Source: an uncultured Lactobacillus sp. (lineage in GTDB: Bacteria; Bacillota; Bacilli; Lactobacillales; Lactobacillaceae). Taken from it: 64,000 bases of DNA. The notes beneath the pieces were generated by a model. The model saw only the letters and a list, made by a program, of their open reading frames with translations, did not search any database and was not told the origin of the DNA. Both the position numbers and the translations under genes were made by a program. Location of the stretch: the NCBI GenBank assembly GCA_948500755.1, contig CAOOYH010000006.1, forward strand, positions 30,152-94,151. The letters run 5' to 3'. The first letter of the stretch is position 1, and every line of letters begins with the position of its first letter. This document shows positions 18,900 through 27,968 of the stretch, piece after piece.

Positions 18900-19539
18900 T
18901 TAGTTATCTTGAATAATTTCATTAATTCTATCTAAAGGTGTTTTATGTAAAAAGTCAAAAATGCTCTGTCTAACATCATACGGAGAAAGACGATCATCAT
19001 ACTTTAACAAAACACTTACCAAATCGATCATACAATGAACAAATACTTGAACATTTATATCAAAAAGCAATCTTTGTTTAGAGGATAACTTAATGCCAGA
19101 GGTACTCTTCATAGTAGTAGCTCTTTTTAAAAATTCATCACAACTAGTCTTATATATTAAATTATAGAATCTAATATCCCCATTATCAGAAAGCAAAGTT
19201 TGGATCTCTTCTTTTCGTTCAAAACAAAAAGCAATTGTATTTTTAGCCGAATTTAATACTGTTTCAAATTGTTTCTCTATAGGCAAACTATAATCAACAT
19301 CCAAAATTACATCACGATCTTTTTCAATACTCTTCCTATAGCCCTCAATGAATTCTTTTTCAATTTCTTCAATTAAGTTATCTACATCTGAATAATACTG
19401 ATAAAAAAGTCCGAGTACTCACTCCTGATACTGAAATTATATCTTTAATTTTAACCTCTCTCAGACTTTTTTCCTTTAAACATTCAAATAATGCTGCTTT
19501 TAATTGGCTTTTAGTATTAATAATTCTGATATCTACCAT
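18900..19539 (-). pseudogene. TetR/AcrR-family regulator, frameshifted
   Basis: The start MVDIRIINTKSQLKAAL and helix-turn-helix SVSGVSTRT are a typical TetR N-terminus. In the run of six A bases at 19403-19408 the frame shifts, giving a 53-residue stop-terminated fragment. Removing one base restores TFYQYYSDVDNLIEEI and runs through to the stop at 18900, for a 212-residue protein of normal TetR length. So the gene is disrupted by a single base insertion, or by a sequencing error, or is switched by slippage. A separate downstream start near 19304 would give only the ligand-binding half. Confidence 0.88.
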
Positions 19540-19582
19540 GCGAAATCTATTTATCCACCTTCCACTTAATCAAAATTTCTTT

Positions 19583-19616
19583 TAATAACTAAAATAATCT
19601 TTTAGTTATTATTATA
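19583..19616 (-). promoter_or_regulatory. Palindromic operator and -10 of the tetR gene
   Basis: Perfect 12-bp inverted repeat TAATAACTAAAA / TTTTAGTTATTA (19583-19594, 19600-19611) with a 5-base centre. It abuts a TATAAT (19611-19616) read toward the tetR gene, so a bound repressor would cover the transcription start. This is a typical TetR autorepression layout. Confidence 0.7.
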
Positions 19617-19650
19617 ATCTTGTTACTTTTTCTTCAAAATTGCAATACCT

Positions 19651-19706
19651 TTGAAAATAATCAAGACAAATTTAATAATATAAAGTAGATTATGAAAGCG
19701 CTAAAG
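19651..19706 (+). promoter_or_regulatory. Promoter and cre-like site for the 139-residue orphan gene
   Basis: TTGAAA (19651-19656), 17-base spacer and AATAAT (19674-19679) form a weak promoter. Between it and the start codon, ATGAAAGCGCTAAAG (19692-19706) resembles a CcpA cre site with two end mismatches. Confidence 0.45.
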
Positions 19707-19717
19707 GGGACTTTATA

Positions 19718-20137
19718 ATGAATAACTTAACTCAAATCAAGGGCAAAGATTCAACTTTAACTGGGCTTCCTCAAAAATTCAATTTAAAATCACAAGATCA
19801 ACATCAATTAAGTAAATTTGAAGAAATTTTGTTTAGCGATTCAATTTATTATCCATTTTCACCACTTCGACATATTAATGAAAAATTTGTCGATTTCATT
19901 ACTGAATCAGGTAAAAACTTAATTATTGATTTTGTTTTTGCTCCAGAAACTAGCAATAAGATTTTAAATGAATTAATTTGGATAAGTAAAAAATATTTAG
20001 CAGCTAATAAGCAGCTGATCGATTATGATAAAATCAAGAACAATTGGATTTGGATCTTAAGTTTATCATTTTCTTATATTTCAAAAAGCATTCCATTTAC
20101 CAAAGAAGAATTTTTAAATAAGATCAAAAACAACTAA
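19718..20137 (+). CDS. Hypothetical protein, orphan
   Basis: A 139-residue protein I do not recognise. It is soluble-looking, rich in Asn, Lys, Ile and aromatic residues, with no signal peptide, membrane helix or catalytic motif that I can identify. It has a strong AAGGGG site, its own terminator, and is divergent from the broken tetR gene, which may once have controlled it. The low-complexity composition differs somewhat from its neighbours. Confidence 0.75.
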   Translation: MNNLTQIKGKDSTLTGLPQKFNLKSQDQHQLSKFEEILFSDSIYYPFSPLRHINEKFVDFITESGKNLIIDFVFAPETSNKILNELIWISKKYLAANKQLIDYDKIKNNWIWILSLSFSYISKSIPFTKEEFLNKIKNN

Positions 20138-20142
20138 GAAAC

Positions 20143-20186
20143 AAAATGAGCCGTCAAAGCATCACAGCTTTTACGACTCATTTTTT
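20143..20186. terminator. Bidirectional terminator
   Basis: AAATGAG...CTCATTT stem with an A run on one side and a T run on the other, between the orphan gene (plus) and murC (minus). Confidence 0.85.
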
Positions 20187-20209
20187 ATATTTAAATAATT
20201 AACAAATTA

Positions 20210-21523
20210 CTAAAGCAACTTTTCAAAAGCATCTTCATACTTTGGAATATCACCAGCACCCATGAAGACAACTACAGAGTTTCTATTCTTAGTTAAATCA
20301 GCAATATTATCCAAATCAATTACTTCAGAATTTGGAATATTGTCAACTAAGTCTTGGCTAGAAATGTCACCACTTGCCTCACGTGCTGAAGCATAAATTG
20401 GCGTTACGTAAGCCTTATCAACATCACGTAAGATTTCTTCAAAGTCTTTTTGATATTTCTTAGTTCTTGAGAAAGTATGTGGTTGGAAGACAACAACCAG
20501 TTTTTTATCTGGGAATTTTTGACGGGCAGCTTGAATAGTAGCTCTCATTTCTGTTGGGTGGTGAGCATAGTCATCGATTACAGCAATATCATCGAAGTCT
20601 TTTTCGCTAAATCTACGCTTAGCCCCCTTAAAAGTTAATAGTCCCTTCTTGATATCATCCATTGGAACTTTTTCAGTGTAAGCCACAGCAATTACAGCTG
20701 TCGCATTTAAAATACTGTGATCACCAAACAAATGAATTTCAAAACGACCCAAATCTTTACCGTGAGCTAAAACATTGAAACTTGAGCCATCGGTAGTTTT
20801 CTCAATATTTATAGCTTGGAAATCATCAGTATCCTTAAAGCCATAAGTATACTTTGGAATATCAGTCTTCAAACTTTGCAAACGCTTGTCGTCACCCCAG
20901 ACAAAGAGAGCCTTCTTAGTTTGATCAGCTGCAGACTGGAAAGCGGAAGTATAATCATCTTGATCCTTGAAGTAATCAGGATGATCAAAGTCAATGTTAG
21001 TCATAATTTGGTAATCTGGATGATATGCCAAGAAATGACGACGATATTCATCTGCTTCATAAACAAAGAAACGTGAATCTTCTACACCCTTACCGCGACC
21101 ATCACCGATCAAGTATGAAGTTGGTGCTACTTCACCTAACACGTGAGCCAAAAGACTAGTGGTTGAGGTCTTGCCGTGAGTTCCTGAAATGCCAATTGAA
21201 GTGTGCATTTGAACAATCTCTTCAACAGTATCTGGGTAACTTTGCCACTTAACATCCTTATCAAGGCAAGCTTTTACTTCTGCATTATCTTCTTTAAAGG
21301 CATTTCCTTTAACAATAACTTGTTCATCATTTGACTTGATGTTTGCTGGATCAAAACTCTTAACTTCAATGCCAGCTTTTTCAAGAGGAACTTGCGTAAA
21401 GGTGTACTTTTCAATGTCACTACCTGCAACCTTGTAGCCTAAGTCATGCAATAAAAGTGCAAGTGAGGCCATTCCTGTTCCTTTAATTCCAGTAAACCAA
21501 ATTTCTTTATTTTTATCTAACAT
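20210..21523 (-). CDS. murC: UDP-N-acetylmuramate-L-alanine ligase
   Basis: Adds L-Ala to UDP-MurNAc, the first peptide step of peptidoglycan synthesis. Mur ligase features are GIKGTGMASLALLL at the N-terminus, the ATP loop GTHGKTSTT near residues 115-123, the DYAHHPTE motif and the C-terminal GAGDI. The 437-residue length is normal. Monocistronic here, with convergent transcription at its 3' end. Confidence 0.96.
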   Translation of the reverse strand: MLDKNKEIWFTGIKGTGMASLALLLHDLGYKVAGSDIEKYTFTQVPLEKAGIEVKSFDPANIKSNDEQVIVKGNAFKEDNAEVKACLDKDVKWQSYPDTVEEIVQMHTSIGISGTHGKTSTTSLLAHVLGEVAPTSYLIGDGRGKGVEDSRFFVYEADEYRRHFLAYHPDYQIMTNIDFDHPDYFKDQDDYTSAFQSAADQTKKALFVWGDDKRLQSLKTDIPKYTYGFKDTDDFQAINIEKTTDGSSFNVLAHGKDLGRFEIHLFGDHSILNATAVIAVAYTEKVPMDDIKKGLLTFKGAKRRFSEKDFDDIAVIDDYAHHPTEMRATIQAARQKFPDKKLVVVFQPHTFSRTKKYQKDFEEILRDVDKAYVTPIYASAREASGDISSQDLVDNIPNSEVIDLDNIADLTKNRNSVVVFMGAGDIPKYEDAFEKLL

Positions 21524-21599
21524 AATTATTTCCCCGCAATGTTAAAAAATATTCGTCTTTCATTTTAACATTTTTTCGGTTTCATAAATCACTCAGAGC

Positions 21600-23507
21600 C
21601 TATTTTTCAGTGGCAAAGTCAGAAAACTTCAACAGTTCCTTCTTAGCTCCGCTACTTGGAATTAAGTAGTACCTAGTCTTATCGTTGCCTTTCCAGCCTT
21701 CTGCTGGATAATATCCTGGCTTGTGAGCCCATTTTTGGTAAACACTCACCATTGGATAGTTCTTCCCGCTGTAGTAAGCCTGGCGAATCACCTCCAAGAC
21801 TTGAGCTGCTTCAATAGCAGTTAAATTATTGATATCCTTAACCTTAACTTTGGCACCCTTTAAGTTTTTCTTAGCGAAGTCAACCTGCCACAAAGCCTCA
21901 CTAACTGCCATCTTGGTAGCATTTTTATCCTGAGCAATAGTTTGAGCATTTTCTACAGCTTGATCGTATAGACTGCGATCTACCCAATTATCTAAACGAT
22001 ACTTGATTGAGTCCTTCACGCTAGCTGCATCAGAAATTGCTTGCGTAAGTGTCGCTTTTTCTGAACTAGTTGCTATTTTACTATCTGCTTCAGCTTCAGA
22101 GGCAGTATTCATCGTCTTCAGTTTTTGACCGCTAATTGTGACATCATCCGCTTTTACATAAAGGTTGCTAATGGCCGTATCGTGACGATCATCTTCAGCA
22201 CCAGCTTTATAAACTAATGAATTTTGAACATGATAGTAAAGTTCAGCTTTATTTTCTTTAGTATTCCACAAATAAAGTTTTTGGTTGACTGCTAATTCAT
22301 CCCCCTCAAACTTATACTCAACCTTTTCACCATTAACGTTATAAAAGCCCCGTTTATTATCTTTAAAGTTAGCGACGGTGTAGATCAAATTATTGTAGTT
22401 TTCACCTAGCAGATACTGCTTAGCTAAAGTTGGACCTTCATCTCCACTCCAAACATATGGACCATCTTGATCTTCTTCATAAAGTCCAGTATTAATGTAA
22501 ACAGGGTTTTTATTCGTTCCTTTTATACGGAAGTAACTTGCTTGATAATCCCCCATGCCTGTAGTAATCATTTGATCAACTGTTACAGTTTGACCTTTAC
22601 GGTACATTTTATCAATTTGGTTAAGATCTTTATTGTAAGCATAGGTATCTGCAATTATCTTAACTTTAATTGGTTGCTTAGTATAAAGAGGTTCACCATT
22701 GATGGCATTAATATTGTTAGCCTTGATATATTGATTTTTACCAATTCTAAAATAGTAGTTGCCCTTGATCTTGTAGTTTTTAATAGAGTAAAAATCTTGC
22801 TTATGGTCTTTGTAGTTAACATAGAAATACTGATTAGACTTATTGGCTACTTTTCCGGTATAAGGCACCAATTCTCCAGCCTTAATTAAGCGTCTTTGAT
22901 GTTGACCTTTGGAGTTATAGACATAAGAATTTTGAGAAACAAACAAAACCCCTTTGCCATTCACTTTACTAATTTGGCCACTATTTACATAAGTATTGTT
23001 GCCGATTCGGTAGTAAGCATAAGGTTTGCGATAAAATTCCTCGCGACCAGTATACTTAATTTTAGAATTTGTTGTAAAGTAGGCCCTTTGCCCGCGGAAA
23101 GTCTTTAATCGCTTGCCGTTTTTATCATAAACATAAGAATTTCTAGTAAGTACAAAAAGATTCTTTTGAGGCTGAACAAAAGCATTTTGAGCTTTAATGT
23201 AACCACCATCACCTAAATAAAAGTAATCCTGGCTATTGATGGTGTACATCGTTGTGGAATTTGAATAAACAAATTTACTGCCAGCAGTTAGAGTAGGTTT
23301 GCCATAATATTTATAGCTTTTAACCTTAATTGGCTTATTAGCGGACGTAAATTTACCCTTTTGTCTAGTATAAGGCAGCACAGTCTTATCATAGGTCTCG
23401 TGAAGGGTCACGCTTTGCGCATGCGTTGTTTGCGCAGTTAATAAAGCAGCGGAAGCTGTAGCAAGTAAAGTAACTGCACTAGATATAATTTTATGATTGG
23501 GCTTCAT
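21600..23507 (-). CDS. Secreted SLAP-domain surface protein
   Basis: A 635-residue exported protein with a Sec signal peptide (MKPNHK, hydrophobic core, cleavage after THA near residue 30). Residues about 40-330 hold several SLAP-type repeats (RNSYVYDKNGKR, QNSYVYNSKGQH, followed by a YYRIGNNTYV-type block), which in this group attach proteins non-covalently to the wall. The C-terminal third is helical and lacks an LPxTG signal. No enzymatic motif is visible. It has its own promoter. A structural or adhesive wall role is likely but not demonstrated. Confidence 0.85.
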   Translation of the reverse strand: MKPNHKIISSAVTLLATASAALLTAQTTHAQSVTLHETYDKTVLPYTRQKGKFTSANKPIKVKSYKYYGKPTLTAGSKFVYSNSTTMYTINSQDYFYLGDGGYIKAQNAFVQPQKNLFVLTRNSYVYDKNGKRLKTFRGQRAYFTTNSKIKYTGREEFYRKPYAYYRIGNNTYVNSGQISKVNGKGVLFVSQNSYVYNSKGQHQRRLIKAGELVPYTGKVANKSNQYFYVNYKDHKQDFYSIKNYKIKGNYYFRIGKNQYIKANNINAINGEPLYTKQPIKVKIIADTYAYNKDLNQIDKMYRKGQTVTVDQMITTGMGDYQASYFRIKGTNKNPVYINTGLYEEDQDGPYVWSGDEGPTLAKQYLLGENYNNLIYTVANFKDNKRGFYNVNGEKVEYKFEGDELAVNQKLYLWNTKENKAELYYHVQNSLVYKAGAEDDRHDTAISNLYVKADDVTISGQKLKTMNTASEAEADSKIATSSEKATLTQAISDAASVKDSIKYRLDNWVDRSLYDQAVENAQTIAQDKNATKMAVSEALWQVDFAKKNLKGAKVKVKDINNLTAIEAAQVLEVIRQAYYSGKNYPMVSVYQKWAHKPGYYPAEGWKGNDKTRYYLIPSSGAKKELLKFSDFATEK

Positions 23508-23529
23508 TTTAATTCTCCTTTTTACCTAA

Positions 23530-23558
23530 ATTTTAACTACCTTTACCCTTTTGAACAA
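23530..23558 (-). promoter_or_regulatory. Promoter of the SLAP protein gene
   Basis: TTGTTC (23553-23558), 17-base spacer, TAAAAT (23530-23535), then an AAAGGAG ribosome site. Confidence 0.7.
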
Positions 23559-23573
23559 CCTAATATTTGCACA

Positions 23574-23608
23574 CAAAAAAAGCGCTGAGATTAACTCAAC
23601 GCTTTTTC
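23574..23608 (-). terminator. Terminator of trx-ytpR
   Basis: AAAGCGTTGAG / CTCAGCGCTTT stem followed on the minus strand by TTTTTTT, just after the ytpR stop. Confidence 0.9.
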
Positions 23609-23613
23609 AAAAA

Positions 23614-24258
23614 TTATAAAGTGATTTCGCCACTAGCGATTAATTCATCACACTTAGTTGGTTCAAATTCAGCACCAACTTCAAAATCGTCAGGTACAAC
23701 CATGATCCCGCGCTTTTGAGGTGCGTGTGGCAAGCCAAGTTCTCTAGCTGAACAAATCATGCCATATGAATCAACCCCGCGAAGTTCACCTGGCCAAATT
23801 TGCGCACCATTTGGCATTAAAGTACCAGGAAGTGCAACAACAACTTTTTGTCCTTGAGCAATATTTGGTGCACCACAAACGATTTGGTGTTCTTCTCCAC
23901 CTACATCAACAGTAGTTACATGAAGGTGATCTGAATCTGGGTGCTTTTCACAAATCTTAACGTAACCATATACCAAAGTTGGCTTGCCGTATGCAAGTTC
24001 ATCGTCAAAGCCGTTTTCCTTTAAACGGTCGTTAAGCTTCTTAAGTTCATCATTGCTTAACTTAACTTGACCATTTGGCAACTTGTCGTAATCGATAATT
24101 TCATCAACATTGAAGAAATTAAAGCCGATTAAATTACCATCTTTGTCAGTAACGCGAGTTACATTATCCTTTTCTTCAAATTCACTTCTGCCGTTGTCTT
24201 GGCCCAAGATAACGATCAAAGTATTTGGATAAGCTTCTTTATTAATACTAGTGATCAT
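23614..24258 (-). CDS. ytpR: YtpR-family tRNA-binding protein
   Basis: A 214-residue protein with an N-terminal DUF4479-like region and a C-terminal EMAP/tRNA-binding OB fold (KICEKHPDSDHLHV, IVCGAPNI, LRGVDSYGMICSARELGL near residues 110-195). This is the domain found at the N-terminus of bacterial PheRS beta, here free-standing. The role in the cell is not known. It is co-transcribed with a thioredoxin-like gene 23 bases upstream. Confidence 0.9.
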   Translation of the reverse strand: MITSINKEAYPNTLIVILGQDNGRSEFEEKDNVTRVTDKDGNLIGFNFFNVDEIIDYDKLPNGQVKLSNDELKKLNDRLKENGFDDELAYGKPTLVYGYVKICEKHPDSDHLHVTTVDVGGEEHQIVCGAPNIAQGQKVVVALPGTLMPNGAQIWPGELRGVDSYGMICSARELGLPHAPQKRGIMVVPDDFEVGAEFEPTKCDELIASGEITL

Positions 24259-24281
24259 TTTTTCTAAAAATCTCCTCTATG

Positions 24282-24602
24282 TTAGTCAAGTGACCGCAAG
24301 AAATCCTCAACTTGTTGTTTAGTTTTACGGTCCTTATTTACTAGTCTACCAATTTCTTGGCCATCTTGGTAGACAACAAATGAAGGAATTCCCATAATAT
24401 TTAATTTCTTTGCAATGTCAATTGAGCCATCACGGTCGATCTTATAGAATTTATCATTTGGAAAATCTTTTTCAATTTGTGGCATAAATGGATCCAAGAA
24501 ACGGCAATCTGGGCACCAAGCAGCTGAAAATTCTAGCACGGTACGTCCGTTCTTAGTGATTTCATCTAATTTATCTTGTGTAAGTTCTTTAATTTCTTCC
24601 AT
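24282..24602 (-). CDS. Thioredoxin-family protein
   Basis: A 106-residue cytoplasmic thioredoxin fold with active site WCPDC (Cys-Pro-Asp-Cys, residues about 28-32) and the cis-proline segment GIPSFVVY near 73-80. The CPDC site differs from classical WCGPC, placing it with YtpP-like proteins. It is followed by ytpR, the same pairing seen in other Firmicutes. It probably acts in thiol-disulfide exchange, with unknown partner. Confidence 0.9.
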   Translation of the reverse strand: MEEIKELTQDKLDEITKNGRTVLEFSAAWCPDCRFLDPFMPQIEKDFPNDKFYKIDRDGSIDIAKKLNIMGIPSFVVYQDGQEIGRLVNKDRKTKQQVEDFLRSLD

Positions 24603-24627
24603 TTTTCGCGCCTCACTTTACTTACTA

Positions 24628-24656
24628 TTTATAAGTATTTTAAATGTTAAAGTGAA
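24628..24656 (-). promoter_or_regulatory. Promoter of trx-ytpR
   Basis: TTCACT (24651-24656), 17-base spacer, TATAAA (24628-24633), followed by a GTGAGG ribosome site. Confidence 0.55.
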
Positions 24657-24659
24657 ATT

Positions 24660-25322
24660 TTACAAGTTTTTTGTTTCAAAACTTGCATGAAGAGCATAAA
24701 TTGGATTACCTTTAGCTGCAAACTTGTGCTCATATTCAGTTTCAATGTTCTTTTCTAAAATTTCAGGCTTTTCATGATGCAAATCAACGGATACAAAATC
24801 AAAGTGCATCCCAAAATTATTCATACTTTGAACTGAATAAGCATAAAGTCCTGAATTATCTGTCTTAAATTCCAAATGACCTTCTGGCTTCAAGACTTCT
24901 TGATACTTTGCCAAAAAGCTCTTATAAGTTAGTCTTCTTTTTTCATGACGACTCTTTGGCCAAGGATCACTGAAATTCAGATAAATCACACTAGTGCTGT
25001 TTTCGTCAAAGAAATGATTAATTGCTGCAGCATCCCCGCGCAGAATTTGCAAATTATCTAAGCCCTTTTCTAGTTTCGTTCTCAAGATAATTCCTGCAGC
25101 GGTTGTTTGTAACTCCAAAGCCACGTAATTTTTATCAGGATTATTCTCTGCTAAAGTCGTAATAAAGTGACCCTTTCCAGATCCAACTTCGATTTCAATT
25201 GGATTATTATTGCCAAAACGTGCAGCCCAATCAATCTTCTTTTCTGGATCAGGATTTTGCAACACGCTTTCTGGATGTTCATTAACAAGCTTCACAGCCC
25301 ATGGTTTATTTCTTAATCTCAT
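24660..25322 (-). CDS. trmB: tRNA (guanine-N7)-methyltransferase
   Basis: SAM-dependent enzyme making m7G46 in tRNA. The 220-residue protein has the SAM-binding motif EVGSGKGHF near residues 41-49 and the signature NFSDPWPKSRHEKRRL near 117-132. It lies 9 bases after ecsB, so it is the third gene of ecsA-ecsB-trmB. Confidence 0.96.
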   Translation of the reverse strand: MRLRNKPWAVKLVNEHPESVLQNPDPEKKIDWAARFGNNNPIEIEVGSGKGHFITTLAENNPDKNYVALELQTTAAGIILRTKLEKGLDNLQILRGDAAAINHFFDENSTSVIYLNFSDPWPKSRHEKRRLTYKSFLAKYQEVLKPEGHLEFKTDNSGLYAYSVQSMNNFGMHFDFVSVDLHHEKPEILEKNIETEYEHKFAAKGNPIYALHASFETKNL

Positions 25323-25331
25323 ATTCTTCCC

Positions 25332-26543
25332 CTATTTCTTATTAGTTTTCACTTTATAAGGCAAATATGCCACCGTTAATACCCAAACAAAGACAAATAA
25401 GCCAGCAATTGCTTCAAAGACATTCAAGTTAATCGGTAAAATAATCAGCCAAAAGACACTGATAATGCCCCATTGTAAGAACAAGGCAGAATTTAGCACT
25501 TTAACTAAACTACGACCGCGATGCTCAGTAGAAATTGGATAAACGCGATACATAATATTGCCGTCAAATTCTGTTGCCATTGGTAGTAATTGGTAAACTG
25601 TCAAAAATACTACTAATGCTGAAAGGCCTAAGGCCCACTTCCAATCTTGCACCAAAAATGAAATCAGCACAGCAAAGACAGTCATTCTTACCAGTAAGTT
25701 TAAATATTCTGGATTTCTCAAAAGTGATCGGCGATACAAGAACGAATTTGGATTTTCTTTCCCCAGATTCTTTGGCAATAAGAAATCAAGATACTTTCTC
25801 CGTTTAATAGTGACTTGCTTTTCGCTAACATCAGTAAACATGCTAAAGATCGAATAAACGCGATCTTTTCTAGCCTTTTCACTATCAACCGCATACCGCC
25901 AATCAAAGAATTTTTTGACATTCATTCTTTTACCAAACATGGGCTGAAAGTTAGGTTCAATAAACATTCCGCAAAGCGAAATTACCAAAGCGCCAGTTTG
26001 ACTATAGGCCGCTAAAATTGCAACAGCTAAGACAACCAGGCAGCTAACCCAGAAATCAATCTTTTTACCGAAATATAGATTTCGCTTTTCTATAATTAAT
26101 TGATCATCTTTCAAGCTTAACATTGTAATGATCATTAAAATATAGCCCCACACCGAGATATTAGCCTTCACTGTCGCAAACGGAAATAGAATTCCTGCAA
26201 CCAAAAGTTCTAACACAAAAGGCAAAATTAGACTATAGCGATACATAGGACGCAAATATTCTTCCATCTTTTCATCTTGAGTAAACAAGAACTGCATATC
26301 CGCATCTTTAATTAAAGTCACTAAATGTCCGGTTAAAAGTGGCAAGAACAAAATTATACCAACTAAAGGCTTATAAAACCACAGGTTATTAGGTATTGTT
26401 TTCATTGCTTGCGCATACCAAAACATCAAAGCCCCGAATAAGAAGATCAATGCCAAAATAAAGAAATCGTTGAAGACAAGCGTTAAATACTTAATTGACT
26501 GCTTAAGATTTTCGCTTAATCTTTTATTCGCTAACTCACGCAT
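25332..26543 (-). CDS. ecsB: ABC transporter permease EcsB
   Basis: Membrane component of the Ecs ABC transporter, about 400 residues with eight or more hydrophobic segments. In B. subtilis Ecs affects protein secretion and site-2 protease activity. I prefer the ATG at 26543 (9 bases from GAGG) over the ATG at 26549, which is only 3 bases from it. It overlaps ecsA by 8 bases. The nearby hit and prsA genes complete the ecs-hit-prsA cluster known from Bacillus. Confidence 0.9.
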   Translation of the reverse strand: MRELANKRLSENLKQSIKYLTLVFNDFFILALIFLFGALMFWYAQAMKTIPNNLWFYKPLVGIILFLPLLTGHLVTLIKDADMQFLFTQDEKMEEYLRPMYRYSLILPFVLELLVAGILFPFATVKANISVWGYILMIITMLSLKDDQLIIEKRNLYFGKKIDFWVSCLVVLAVAILAAYSQTGALVISLCGMFIEPNFQPMFGKRMNVKKFFDWRYAVDSEKARKDRVYSIFSMFTDVSEKQVTIKRRKYLDFLLPKNLGKENPNSFLYRRSLLRNPEYLNLLVRMTVFAVLISFLVQDWKWALGLSALVVFLTVYQLLPMATEFDGNIMYRVYPISTEHRGRSLVKVLNSALFLQWGIISVFWLIILPINLNVFEAIAGLFVFVWVLTVAYLPYKVKTNKK

Positions 26544-27279
26544 GGCCATTATCCTCTCTATTCAAAGCTAAATATAATTGATCAAATGGATCGTCTGGCT
26601 TCAAGCCATAATGAGCACGAATTTCTTTCAAACTGCCTATAATTTCAATTGTGCCGTTATTCAAGACGGCATAATTTGAAATTGCTTGTTGAGCATCAGC
26701 CAAAACGTGCGTAGTCATCAAAACCATTTTTTTATCCGCAATCGCCTTTTTGATCAAATCAATCAAGTTAGCCACTGCCAGTGGATCCAGTCCAGTGAAT
26801 GGTTCATCAATTACCAAAAGACTTGTATCTGCTAAAAACGCACACACAATCATCACTTTTTGCCGCATTCCCTTTGAAAAGTGGATTGGCAGCCATTCCA
26901 GTTTGTCATCCAATCTAAACATCTTCAAAAGTTCATGTGCTCTCTTCCAAGCTTCTTCCTCGTCTAGATTGTAACTAAGCATGGTTAATTCCAAGTGCTC
27001 TTTTAAAGTTAATTCAGGGTACAAAACTGGAGTTTCCGGGATATAAGCTACTTCTTGTTTAAACTTGGTTGGCTGTTGTCTTAAAACTACGCCATTCAAA
27101 GAAATGGTCCCTTTTTGAGGACGAAGCAAACCCAAAATGTGCTTAATAGTAGTAGATTTACCCGCTCCATTCAAACCAATAAGTCCTAAAGCTTGGCCTG
27201 GTTTAATTTCTAAATTTATGTCTTTAATTACTGGAACGCCAGTATAGCCCCCAGTTAAATGTTCAATTTTTAAAGCCAT
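26536..27279 (-). CDS. ecsA: ABC transporter ATP-binding protein EcsA
   Basis: A 247-residue ATPase with Walker A GLNGAGKSTT near residues 35-44, the EcsA-type signature FSKGMRQK, Walker B LVIDEPFTGLD and a switch His in TTHVLAD. It pairs with EcsB. Upstream on the minus strand there is a TTGACG (27338-27343) with a GATATA-like -10 about 18 bases on, and an AAAGGAA ribosome site. Confidence 0.94.
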   Translation of the reverse strand: MALKIEHLTGGYTGVPVIKDINLEIKPGQALGLIGLNGAGKSTTIKHILGLLRPQKGTISLNGVVLRQQPTKFKQEVAYIPETPVLYPELTLKEHLELTMLSYNLDEEEAWKRAHELLKMFRLDDKLEWLPIHFSKGMRQKVMIVCAFLADTSLLVIDEPFTGLDPLAVANLIDLIKKAIADKKMVLMTTHVLADAQQAISNYAVLNNGTIEIIGSLKEIRAHYGLKPDDPFDQLYLALNREDNGHA

Positions 27280-27507
27280 TAAATATTCCTTTCTTTATTA
27301 ATGCAAATATCTTTATATCATGATTTCTTCTATTCTGCGTCAAAAGAGTTAGCTTTAAGAAAAAATTATCCTCAAATTTACCAATTTTTACTAAATTGAT
27401 AGTTTTTCTATAATTCTTTTCCACTAAACTCCCATTCCAGTTAAAGATATTGCCAGATTTATGATAGCATAATAATTATAAGATTCTAAAGACAGTGAGG
27501 ATTTAAC

Positions 27508-27945
27508 ATGGAAAATAATAATTTAGTCGATGACTGTTTATTCTGTAAAATCATCCGCGGTGAAATTCCAAGCTACACCGTATTTGAAAATGATGATGTG
27601 AAGGCTTTTCTTGATATTTCTCAAGTAAATCCTGGTCACACATTGATGGTACCAAAAAAGCACATCGTTAACTTATTCGATTACACTAAAGATGATGCTA
27701 AGCAATATTTGCAATACATCCCAGAAATCGCCAACGCAATTAAGAAAGCTTTCCCAAACGTGACAGCCATGAACATCACCACCAACAATGGGAAGGCAGC
27801 TAACCAAGTGGTAATGCATTCACACATCCACTTCATTCCTCGCTTTGAAGGGGATGGCTTAAAGCTCATGACGCGTAACAATGCTGACGAATACGATGAT
27901 GCAAAATATAAAGAAGTTGCAGAAAAGATTAAGGAACAATTTTAA
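27508..27945 (+). CDS. hit: HIT-family nucleotide hydrolase
   Basis: A 145-residue histidine-triad protein with HSHIHFIPRF (the HxHxH triad) near residues 98-107 and an N-terminal CLFCKI segment typical of Hit. The family hydrolyses adenosine 5'-phosphoramidates and related dinucleotides. It is divergent from ecsA and followed 23 bases later by the YtxH-like gene. The 228-base spacer to ecsA shows only promoter-like elements. Confidence 0.94.
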   Translation: MENNNLVDDCLFCKIIRGEIPSYTVFENDDVKAFLDISQVNPGHTLMVPKKHIVNLFDYTKDDAKQYLQYIPEIANAIKKAFPNVTAMNITTNNGKAANQVVMHSHIHFIPRFEGDGLKLMTRNNADEYDDAKYKEVAEKIKEQF

Positions 27946-27968
27946 CTAGAGGTAATAAGGGGCAAACA

